From contig DBEG01000160.1 of NCBI GenBank assembly GCA_002293965.1, positions 1-19,598 on the forward strand: 19,598 nucleotides of DNA. Direction: 5' to 3'. The stretch comes from Actinobacteria bacterium UBA912. GTDB lineage: Bacteria > Actinomycetota > Coriobacteriia > Anaerosomatales > UBA912. Both the position numbers and the translations under genes were made by a program. The first letter of the stretch is position 1, and each line of letters starts with the position of its first letter. This document shows, piece by piece, positions 1 to 5,626 of the stretch. Below the pieces are notes generated by a model. The model was not told the DNA's origin. It saw only the letters and a program-made list of their open reading frames with translations, and made no database searches.

Positions 1-426
1 AGCCAGATCGCCATCGAAGTAGGCCTCTACCAGATGGGCGACGACCTCGGTGTCTGTCTCGCTACGGATGATATGGCCATTCTGGGCCAGCTCCTCCCGA
101 AGCTCGAGGTAGTTCTCGATGATCCCGTTATGCACGACAGCGATGCGTCCTGTGCAATCCACATGTGGATGCGCGTTCTCTTCGCTGGGCTTTCCGTGAG
201 TCGCCCATCGCGTATGCCCGATGCCGATGTGCCCTCCCACCGGCCTCTCATCGAGTGCGTCCTTCAAGTTGACGAGCTTGCCGACCCTTCGGACGACATC
301 GATCGAACCGTTTTCCATCACGGCGACTCCCGCCGAGTCATATCCACGATACTCTAGCCGAGCCAGCCCACCCAAAAGGACCTCCGTGGCCGACCTCATC
401 CCCGTATAACCTACGATTCCGCACAT
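1..426 (-). CDS. glmS: Glutamine--fructose-6-phosphate aminotransferase, N-terminal part (runs off the window)
   Basis: Makes glucosamine-6-phosphate from fructose-6-phosphate and glutamine, the first committed step of UDP-GlcNAc synthesis in the cytoplasm. The visible 142 residues are the class II glutamine amidotransferase domain. It opens MCGIVGY, so Cys2 becomes the N-terminal nucleophile after Met removal. Further motifs are EYRGYDSAG, HTRWATHG and NGIIENY. The isomerase (SIS) domains lie beyond position 1. The ATG at 424-426 is fixed by the required Met-Cys start and by a Shine-Dalgarno AAAGGTGA at 436-443, nine bases upstream. A glmS ribozyme lies in the leader, so expression should be repressed by the enzyme's own product. 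Identity is very secure; only the C-terminal two thirds is unseen. Confidence 0.97.
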   Translation of the reverse strand, partial: MCGIVGYTGMRSATEVLLGGLARLEYRGYDSAGVAVMENGSIDVVRRVGKLVNLKDALDERPVGGHIGIGHTRWATHGKPSEENAHPHVDCTGRIAVVHNGIIENYLELREELAQNGHIIRSETDTEVVAHLVEAYFDGDLA

Positions 427-493
427 AGTGGTATGTCACCTTTCAGTTGAATGACCACTTGCATGAAGCGCATAGTGATCCAATGATCCGTAT

Positions 494-521
494 ACAGGGC
501 AGCACTAACAGGCTGCCCTGT
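494..521 (-). other. 10-bp hairpin between the glmS ribozyme and the glmS ribosome binding site
   Basis: A perfect inverted repeat (CAGGGCAGC at 495-503 with GCTGCCCTG at 512-520, extended by A494/T521) has an 8-base loop. On the minus strand it sits directly after the ribozyme and about 50 bases before the Shine-Dalgarno. No U-tract follows in that direction (GTATACGG), so it does not look like a normal intrinsic terminator. It may insulate the ribozyme fold or shape decay of the cleaved mRNA. Confidence 0.6.
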
Positions 522-676
522 TCCTCCTCATGATTTCCGGGTCGTCAACGCTTTGTCGCTGCGGTCACCCGCAGACTTTGTCGGTGACGTATCGACCCCG
601 GTGGGCCGGAGAGCCATCCGCCGATCAATCGATAAGCTCTCTCCTCGTCGACTGGCAAAGCCAGTCCAGGCGCTTC
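521..676 (-). ncRNA. glmS ribozyme: glmS self-cleaving ribozyme / riboswitch in the glmS leader
   Basis: The minus-strand leader of glmS matches the glmS ribozyme core that I recall from Bacillus subtilis. The cleavage-site segment is GAAGCGCC, with cleavage expected between A at 674 and G at 673. P1 is a perfect 7-bp hairpin (650-656 with 660-666, loop of three). Next comes the conserved GACGAGG, a P2 stem (GAGAGC with GGCTCTC) enclosing TTATCGA...TCGGCGGAT, and a P3 region closed by GGGTCG with CGACCC. P4 is a perfect 6-bp hairpin with a GUGA (GNRA) tetraloop (559-574), followed by the conserved GACAAAG and GAAATCATGA. In the known family glucosamine-6-phosphate is the cofactor for cleavage, and the cleaved glmS mRNA is degraded. 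The 3' boundary is approximate. Confidence 0.93.
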
Positions 677-740
677 AATCGCTCCAGCTCCTACTTCATG
701 GGCACTCCATTCCGTGTCAATGACTGCGAAAAGTATAAGC

Positions 741-775
741 CTGTGTATTATAGCAACGTCGAGCTTAACTAGCAC
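741..775 (-). promoter_or_regulatory. Extended -10 promoter of glmS
   Basis: On the minus strand TGCTATAAT gives a perfect -10 hexamer (747-752) with an upstream TG, the extended -10 form. The hexamer 17 bases further upstream (770-775, GTGCTA) is a poor -35, matching 3 of 6, as is common for extended -10 promoters. Predicted transcription start is near 740. This leaves about 65 bases before the ribozyme cleavage site and roughly 310 bases of leader in all. Confidence 0.6.
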
Positions 776-802
776 CCCAGCCCCCTACTAGCAATAGGTA
801 CT

Positions 803-831
803 CGCACAATGATATGGACCTGTGCTATCAT
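803..831 (+). promoter_or_regulatory. Candidate extended -10 promoter of the cold-shock gene
   Basis: TGCTATCAT (823-831) is an extended -10 with a 5 of 6 hexamer at 826-831. The hexamer 17 bases upstream (803-808, CGCACA) matches a -35 only in its ACA end. Predicted start is near 838, giving a leader of about 108 bases before the csp start codon. The leader contains two small hairpins: a 7-bp stem (841-847 with 853-859, one G-T pair) and a 5-bp stem (917-921 with 925-929) that abuts the Shine-Dalgarno. Confidence 0.45.
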
Positions 832-945
832 TCTGAGCTGTTGGGTCATGAAGGCCCAAGAGGATCGCGACGTGGATGACCGCCAGTTCGCGGAACCAGC
901 GCGTCGCTTTGTTTTTGCCCCAGTGGGGCGGAAGGATGGATCAGC

Positions 946-1149
946 ATGGCAGATGGTACGGTTAAGTGGTTTAACGCAGAAAAGGGTTACGGTTTCATCG
1001 AGCGCGAGGGTGGAGACGACCTTTTCGTGCACTTCTCAGAGATCCAGGTCGAGGGATTCAAGACCCTCGAGGAGGGTCAGGCTGTTTCTTTCGAGGAGGC
1101 CACAGGCCGAAACGGTAAGCCGCAGGCCACAAAGGTATACCCCCGTTAG
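946..1149 (+). CDS. Cold-shock domain protein (CspA/CspB family)
   Basis: A 67-residue single-domain nucleic-acid-binding protein, the usual family length. It binds single-stranded RNA and DNA and acts as an RNA chaperone or transcription antiterminator in the cytoplasm. The RNP1 motif KGYGFIE (residues about 13-19) and RNP2 motif DLFVHF (about 25-30) are intact, after the typical GTVKWFNAEKGYGF opening. The ATG has a Shine-Dalgarno GGAAGGAT at 930-937 with eight bases of spacing. The longer in-frame-looking alternatives upstream carry no family similarity. It is the only plus-strand gene here: convergent with glmM and divergent from glmS. A structured leader of about 108 bases suggests post-transcriptional control, as in known csp genes, but that is inference. 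The paralogue name cannot be settled. Confidence 0.95.
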   Translation: MADGTVKWFNAEKGYGFIEREGGDDLFVHFSEIQVEGFKTLEEGQAVSFEEATGRNGKPQATKVYPR

Positions 1150-1184
1150 ACCGGAGTTCCAGGTCTGAGCAGGATCACCTACAA

Positions 1185-1219
1185 TCGAGAGGCGCGCCGA
1201 TCATCGGAGCGCCTCTCGA
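1185..1219. terminator. Bidirectional hairpin between convergent csp and glmM
   Basis: An 11-bp perfect stem (TCGAGAGGCGC at 1185-1195 with GCGCCTCTCGA at 1209-1219) has further pairing possible inside the loop (CCGA with TCGG). It lies 35 bases after the csp stop and just beyond the glmM stop. The flanks are only weakly T-rich (GTTT on the plus strand, ATTGT on the minus strand). Termination in both directions is likely but not certain. Confidence 0.7.
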
Positions 1220-1223
1220 CCGT

Positions 1224-2558
1224 TTAAGTCAACTCCCGCTCAACGACCTTCTCAATGCTTGCGGCTGATCGCCTGGCAAGTTCCTCGTCTTGAGCCTCAA
1301 CCATGATTCTCACCAGCGGCTCGGTCCCGGAGGCTCTAACAAGCACACGTCCGCTGCCACTCAACACTGCTTCGACGCTGCGGACAGCCTCGTTGATTGC
1401 TTCGTTTCCTGACAAAGCACCTGTGTCGCGAACCCGCACATTGGTCAGTACCTGCGGGTAGCGCTCCATGACCTGGGCCAACTTAGAGAGTGGAAGTGCT
1501 CGTTCCTTCATCACCGACGCTAGTTGGAGGGCAGCAACGAGCCCATCCCCGGTGGTATTGTGCTCGAGAAAAATGATGTGGCCCGACTGTTCACCGCCGA
1601 GAGTCGCGCCACTCGCCCGCATCTCCTCGAGAACATAACGATCGCCTACCTTGGCCTGCAGCACTCGAATCCCCTGCTTCTCCATTGCAACCTGAAAACC
1701 TAGGTTGCTCATCACCGTTGCCACTACCGTGGCCTCCGGAAGGGTTCTTTTCGAGTGTAGGTGTGTGGCGCACACCGCAAGAAGAGTGTCGCCGTCCACA
1801 AGGTTGCCCAGCTCGTCCATGGCGATGATGCGATCCGCGTCGCCATCATGCGCGATTCCGATGTCGACCTTATGGGTCAGTATCAACTCCCTTAGCATGG
1901 TCAAATCGGTCGATCCGCAGCCGACGTTGATCTTTGCCCCATCGAAATCACAGTTCACCGCAATGACCTTGGCGCCCAGCTCTTTCAAGGCGCGAGGGGT
2001 GGTGATCGATGCGGCCCCATGTCCGCAATCGACGGCGACCGTCAGTCCATCAAGATCGACCTCGATGGTGTCTGCCACATGGGACACATATCGCGTAGTC
2101 GCGTCCTCCAGATGCCGAACACGACCAACCCCATCGCCGAGAGGACGTTTTTCGGGCCCTCCGTCGGCAACAAAGTCCTCAATCCGCTTCTCCATCTCGT
2201 CGGGAAGCTTGAAACCGTCCGGGCCGAAGAACTTGATGCCGTTGTATTCCGGTGGATTGTGCGAGGCGCTGATAACGATACCGCCCGAGGCTTTGCAGGC
2301 GCGAGTGAAATACGCCACTGCAGGAGTCGGCACAATGCCGCACAATAGAGCGTCGGCACCTGCCGATGTGATGCCGGCGACGATTGCAGCCTCCAGCATA
2401 TCCCCGCTCGTCCGCGTGTCCTTTCCGATCACGATCTTCGAACGATCGTCTTCACGAAAGAAGTAGCCTGCCGCCTCGCCTAGCCGAAATGCGATCTCGG
2501 GAGTGAGTGCCTGGTTCGCTATCCCGCGTACCCCATCGGTCCCAAACAGTCGGGCCAT
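1224..2558 (-). CDS. glmM: Phosphoglucosamine mutase
   Basis: Converts glucosamine-6-phosphate to glucosamine-1-phosphate, the step after GlmS on the way to UDP-GlcNAc for peptidoglycan. At 444 residues it is normal length. It opens MARLFGTDGVRG, typical of GlmM. The phosphoserine loop is ISASHNP, with the catalytic serine at residue 99. The magnesium loop is DGDADR (Asp238, 240, 242), the sugar-recognition loop GEQSGH is at 322-327, and the phosphate-binding loop RASGTEPLVR is at 408-417. The ATG at 2556-2558 has a Shine-Dalgarno GAAAGGTG eight bases upstream. It follows rpsI at a distance of 87 bases containing a strong hairpin, so it may be only partly co-transcribed with rplM-rpsI. Identification is secure. 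Confidence 0.97.
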   Translation of the reverse strand: MARLFGTDGVRGIANQALTPEIAFRLGEAAGYFFREDDRSKIVIGKDTRTSGDMLEAAIVAGITSAGADALLCGIVPTPAVAYFTRACKASGGIVISASHNPPEYNGIKFFGPDGFKLPDEMEKRIEDFVADGGPEKRPLGDGVGRVRHLEDATTRYVSHVADTIEVDLDGLTVAVDCGHGAASITTPRALKELGAKVIAVNCDFDGAKINVGCGSTDLTMLRELILTHKVDIGIAHDGDADRIIAMDELGNLVDGDTLLAVCATHLHSKRTLPEATVVATVMSNLGFQVAMEKQGIRVLQAKVGDRYVLEEMRASGATLGGEQSGHIIFLEHNTTGDGLVAALQLASVMKERALPLSKLAQVMERYPQVLTNVRVRDTGALSGNEAINEAVRSVEAVLSGSGRVLVRASGTEPLVRIMVEAQDEELARRSAASIEKVVERELT

Positions 2559-2590
2559 ATCCTTAGCACCTTTCTATTGCCGATTACGCA

Positions 2591-2618
2591 CAGGACCCGC
2601 CAGCATGGGCGGGTCCTG
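2591..2618 (-). terminator. Strong hairpin after rpsI, before glmM
   Basis: An 11-bp perfect GC-rich stem (CAGGACCCGCC at 2591-2601 with GGCGGGTCCTG at 2608-2618) with a 6-base loop lies 27 bases after the rpsI stop. The following minus-strand bases (TGCGTAATC) are not a clear U-tract. It may be a partial terminator or attenuator between rplM-rpsI and glmM. Confidence 0.65.
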
Positions 2619-2645
2619 CAACATTCTGCCAATCCCCTGTTCGTC

Positions 2646-3044
2646 CTAGCGCTTGGAGAACTGAGGACGCTTACGAGCTTTCTTGAGGCCGTACTTCTTG
2701 CGCTCGACCATACGCGGATCCCTTCGCAGGTAACCCGCCTTCTTCAGCTCGCCGCGATAATCGTCTCCGGCTTCAAGAAGTGCACGTGCGATACCATGAC
2801 GAAGTGCACCGGCCTGACCACTGATGCCGCCGCCGTGAATCCTTGCGATGACATCGAACCTGTCAGAGGTCTCGGTAGCCTTGAAAGGGGTCTGGACGAA
2901 GGCAACCAGTGCCTCTCTTCCAAAATAGTCCAGTGCTTCCCTTCCGTTGACGGTGATCTTGCCCGTCCCTGGAACCAAGCGAACCCTCGCTACCGAGGTC
3001 TTCCGCCTACCGGTACCCCAATATACAGCCTGATTCTCAGCCAT
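2646..3044 (-). CDS. rpsI: 30S ribosomal protein S9 (uS9)
   Basis: Small-subunit head protein whose basic C-terminal tail reaches the P-site tRNA. The 132 residues show the family opening YWGTGRRKTSVARVRL, the central GREALDYF and GGGISGQAGALRHGIARAL signatures, and the invariant-type C-terminus RKRPQFSKR. The start at 3044 overlaps the end of rplM by eight bases. Its Shine-Dalgarno GGAGGA lies inside rplM, eight bases before the ATG, indicating translational coupling. The rplM-rpsI pairing is nearly universal in bacteria. Confidence 0.98.
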   Translation of the reverse strand: MAENQAVYWGTGRRKTSVARVRLVPGTGKITVNGREALDYFGREALVAFVQTPFKATETSDRFDVIARIHGGGISGQAGALRHGIARALLEAGDDYRGELKKAGYLRRDPRMVERKKYGLKKARKRPQFSKR

Positions 3045-3483
3045 CGACGTGGTCCTCCAGATCTATCGGTCGCGGACCCTGTGCAACATGTGGGTGTTCC
3101 GGGCCTGCATATACTTTGAGCTTCTTCGCCATGGCTCTGCCAAGAGTGTTCTTGGGCAACATGCCCTTGACTGCGCGCGTGATGACGCGATCGGGATGGC
3201 GCTCCAGCATCCGGGAAATCGGGGTCTCTTTGAGACCGCCGTTGTATCCGCTGTGTCGGTAGGCCATCTTGGTGGCCATCTTATTGCCGGTCAATCGAAT
3301 CTTATCTGCATTGATGACGACAACAAAGTCACCGGTATCGACGTGAGGTGTGTACTGGGGCTTGTTCTTGCCCTTCAGGATTTGAGCAACCCTGCTGGCA
3401 AGACGACCCAACACCATGTCGTTCGCGTCGACGAGCAACCATTCGCGCTCGACTTCGCCTGGTTTGGCATGGTAGGTCTTCAC
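3037..3483 (-). CDS. rplM: 50S ribosomal protein L13 (uL13)
   Basis: Large-subunit early-assembly protein that binds 23S rRNA. The 148 residues include the family features WLLVDANDMVLGRLAS near the N-terminus, KPQYTPHVDTGDFVVVINADKI, GNKMATKMAYRHSGYNGG, and VKGMLPKNTLGRAM followed by KLKVYAGPEHPH. The start is a GTG at 3481-3483, chosen because GGAGGATAA lies immediately upstream and the protein then opens with the conserved MKTYHAKP. It is transcribed from the promoter at 3555-3583 and coupled to rpsI. In related bacteria it usually follows truA; here the octaheme cytochrome operon intervenes. Confidence 0.98.
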   Translation of the reverse strand: MKTYHAKPGEVEREWLLVDANDMVLGRLASRVAQILKGKNKPQYTPHVDTGDFVVVINADKIRLTGNKMATKMAYRHSGYNGGLKETPISRMLERHPDRVITRAVKGMLPKNTLGRAMAKKLKVYAGPEHPHVAQGPRPIDLEDHVDG

Positions 3484-3554
3484 TTATCCTCCAACTTCAA
3501 AAATGATCACGAATTGTTCGAATGAGTTTTCACGGGGCACAAACGAACCCTTAG

Positions 3555-3583
3555 ACTATAGCCATCGGGCATCGCCGAGTCAA
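3555..3583 (-). promoter_or_regulatory. Sigma70-type promoter for rplM-rpsI
   Basis: On the minus strand TTGACT (3578-3583) is followed by exactly 17 bases and then TATAGT (3555-3560). Both hexamers match consensus in 5 of 6 positions, the best promoter match I found in the window. Predicted start is near 3548, giving a leader of about 65 bases to the rplM GTG. A weak 5-bp repeat (GTTCG at 3516-3520, CGAAC at 3544-3548) spans much of the leader. Confidence 0.8.
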
Positions 3584-3595
3584 TAACGGATGAGC

Positions 3596-3622
3596 GGATG
3601 GACCGGAGGGCGGGGTCCGTCC
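3596..3622 (-). terminator. Hairpin directly after the octaheme cytochrome gene
   Basis: An imperfect stem (GGATGGACC at 3596-3604 with GGTCCGTCC at 3614-3622, one mismatch in the minus-strand RNA) has a 9-base loop. It begins one base after the stop codon. No U-tract follows, so it could be a weak terminator or a 3'-end stabilising structure. Confidence 0.35.
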
Positions 3623-3623
3623 C

Positions 3624-5606
3624 CTATTGCGATGCCCTTGCCTTCTTGGCGTAGTCGGCTGACTCCTGGGCTAGATCAACAGCCCTGTTCATAGAGACTA
3701 TAAAACCGCTGGGATTATGAAACCCTTTACTGTTTTCCGAGACAGCCAGGTTCTCCCATAGCACGTGTGCCGTCTGGTAATTGCTCACAGCCTGCCTCAG
3801 ATAAGGGTTATCGTCGGACACGCCAGCATTCTTGGCCGTCCATATCTCCCTCAAGGCAATCACCAGAGCGTCTTGAGCCCACTGCCCAAGGGTGTAGGAT
3901 TCATCCTGGATTCGATGAACCGCATTGAGCATCCGCGTCGTCCCCACCGCCTCAAGATGACAAGTGCCGCAGGGCTCGATGACCCCATTCGGCAATGCGA
4001 TTTGAGCCTGCTCTGCAAACCTTTCAGCAGGTTCGGGGGTCATATATTTTGTCGGAGAGGCCATCCAATGCGATGTGAAGATACGCTTGCGAGGACCTGT
4101 GAGCTGGTCGTCTGGCACTTGGGCGGGATCCAGCTTCACCCTGGGCATGTGGCAGGAATTGCAGCTGGTGGCATTGGCGTAATGAAGGCTCTGCCAATAG
4201 AACTCGACTTCAGGATGTTGGCTTTTGATAAGCCTTTCGCCGATCGGATAAAGCGCTCCCTCGGGAAAGTATCCCGGTTTGCCCGGGTCGTCGCTTTGTC
4301 GCGGCTGCGGACCCTTCCCGTGAAGGAAGTCTTGAGCATAGTCGAATCTGGCTCGGAAATCCGCTTCCAGATCGAACTCCTTGCGCCAAGGAAAGTAGTC
4401 CCTGATGGTCGTGTCGATGGGACTGAACCCACACACATACTCGACGTGGCACTGTGCACAAAGCAAGATGTTCCGATCGTAGACGCTCAATGCTGGGTCG
4501 TCCATGCTTCGTATTTCGGCCTTAGCCGGATCATACGGATTGACCCCGCGTTCTGAAACGGCGCCTTTGAGGGCTTGTCGGATGACTCTGAACTGCGTGT
4601 CGTGAGGATTGTGGCACTGATTGCAGGTGACCCCGCCGGGAACAGTGGATGACCCTTCTGGAAGCTCGTCCACGACCAAGGCGTAAGTCGCCGCCCAAAG
4701 CATCTTTCTAGCCTCTGGAGACTTTCGCCCGTTGTTTTCGTCGGCAACGCCTGTTGCGTTATACGAAGCGTACTGGACGCCATCCGGAAGGGTGACACGC
4801 ACCTTCACTTCGTAGTTCGGCAGACCTGTTTCAGGATGAGGCGTTTCTGTATCGGTAGATAGATAGACCTCTGTACCTGCCGGAATGGTAATGACCTGGC
4901 CGGGCGCAAAGTGTCCGGACTGGACTTTGACCTCACTTTGAACAGTTCTTGTCAAGCCGCTGTTCCAGTAATAGACCACTTCGGTCGCTTTACATTGAAG
5001 GCAGTTCTCGAATTTGCCTCGGCTGACGTTGTAGTGATCCAAGAGCGCGACGCTGTGACTCCTGTCTTCATTGTACTCAGTGACGAACCCATGCCCATGG
5101 AGTAGCGTGTTGTAGTACTCCCAATCCAGTGTCTTGGCTCGCAAGGCGCCGACGTCGCCGATTGCCTCGTCAACCGGCTGTGCCCCTGGGGCCATAGGTT
5201 CCTGCGGGCCCGGAGACCCCCCGTACCTGGTCCTAAAAGAATCACCGTACGTGAAAGTCGTATACTGGTCGACATGGCACTGGCCGCACTGTTCCCGGGC
5301 GAACACTACAGCTACCCTGGCTTCTGGATTCTCAGGATCCGCTGCGTGGTCAAGGGCTCCGGCATGGCAAACCTGACAGGAGAGAGTCGCATCCGGATCG
5401 AAATCGCTTATCAGCCGCTCACCCCAGTACTGAATGTCAACATGTGGGCCCGCCAGCACGGCGTCTACCTGTTCCCCATGGCAGTCGCTGCCACCGCAGG
5501 CAACTCGTTCGGGAGCCTCCTCGCCCACACCCGTAAACGTAAACACCAGCAGTGCCGCTGCGCCAGCCAAGAGCGCTAAGATCACCGGAACCAGTTTGCC
5601 TTTCAC
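3624..5606 (-). CDS. Octaheme cytochrome c nitrite reductase (ONR / NrfA superfamily)
   Basis: Predicted to reduce nitrite to ammonium with six electrons outside the membrane; hydroxylamine or sulfite are possible side or alternative substrates in this superfamily. It has 660 residues from the GTG at 5604-5606, chosen because it lies 20 bases after the nrfD stop with GAGAGGG upstream; a longer reading to 5696 would overlap nrfD by 70 bases. A lysine-containing start and one hydrophobic segment (about 5-27) form a signal anchor. Eight heme motifs: C37-x4-CH, CQVCH 77, CGQCH 107, CLQCK 202, CNQCH 328, CAQCH 383, CNSCH 482, CGTCH 546. The fourth, CxxCK, marks the active-site heme. Arg182 (DRSH), Lys206, Tyr390 (HVEY) and His464 (KSQHPE) match the NrfA catalytic set, and Glu389, Lys461 and Gln463 match its calcium site. 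The stretch between hemes 4 and 5 (121 residues) is unusually long. Confidence 0.9.
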   Translation of the reverse strand: MKGKLVPVILALLAGAAALLVFTFTGVGEEAPERVACGGSDCHGEQVDAVLAGPHVDIQYWGERLISDFDPDATLSCQVCHAGALDHAADPENPEARVAVVFAREQCGQCHVDQYTTFTYGDSFRTRYGGSPGPQEPMAPGAQPVDEAIGDVGALRAKTLDWEYYNTLLHGHGFVTEYNEDRSHSVALLDHYNVSRGKFENCLQCKATEVVYYWNSGLTRTVQSEVKVQSGHFAPGQVITIPAGTEVYLSTDTETPHPETGLPNYEVKVRVTLPDGVQYASYNATGVADENNGRKSPEARKMLWAATYALVVDELPEGSSTVPGGVTCNQCHNPHDTQFRVIRQALKGAVSERGVNPYDPAKAEIRSMDDPALSVYDRNILLCAQCHVEYVCGFSPIDTTIRDYFPWRKEFDLEADFRARFDYAQDFLHGKGPQPRQSDDPGKPGYFPEGALYPIGERLIKSQHPEVEFYWQSLHYANATSCNSCHMPRVKLDPAQVPDDQLTGPRKRIFTSHWMASPTKYMTPEPAERFAEQAQIALPNGVIEPCGTCHLEAVGTTRMLNAVHRIQDESYTLGQWAQDALVIALREIWTAKNAGVSDDNPYLRQAVSNYQTAHVLWENLAVSENSKGFHNPSGFIVSMNRAVDLAQESADYAKKARASQ

Positions 5607-5626
5607 GTTGATCGCCCTCTCTCTGC

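Noticed and set aside
692..720. Perfect TTGACA (minus strand, 715-720) as a second glmS promoter
   Set aside because: The hexamer at the proper 17-18 base spacing (GAAGTA or AAGTAG) does not resemble a -10, whereas TGCTATAAT lies just upstream.
545..775. A 76-codon open frame on the minus strand upstream of glmS
   Set aside because: It covers the glmS ribozyme and its promoter. The conserved bases are explained by RNA structure, and the translation resembles no protein.
809..1168. A 119-codon plus-strand open frame overlapping csp in another frame
   Set aside because: The csp frame gives a complete cold-shock protein with intact RNP motifs and a proper ribosome site. The longer frame is a shadow.
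1705..2466. A 253-codon plus-strand open frame inside glmM
   Set aside because: Antisense shadow of glmM, with a low-complexity Ser/Pro/Arg-rich translation and no start signals.
3765..4556. A 263-codon plus-strand open frame opposite the octaheme cytochrome
   Set aside because: Antisense to a gene with eight intact heme motifs and conserved catalytic residues. No family match was recognised.
4970..5606. Possible assignment of the octaheme protein to the hydroxylamine oxidoreductase or MccA sulfite reductase families
   Set aside because: It has a CxxCK heme and the NrfA-type HVEY, KxQH and calcium-site residues. There is no CX15-17CH motif as in MccA, and I saw no HAO-type tyrosine cross-link signature, so the NrfA/ONR branch fits better.
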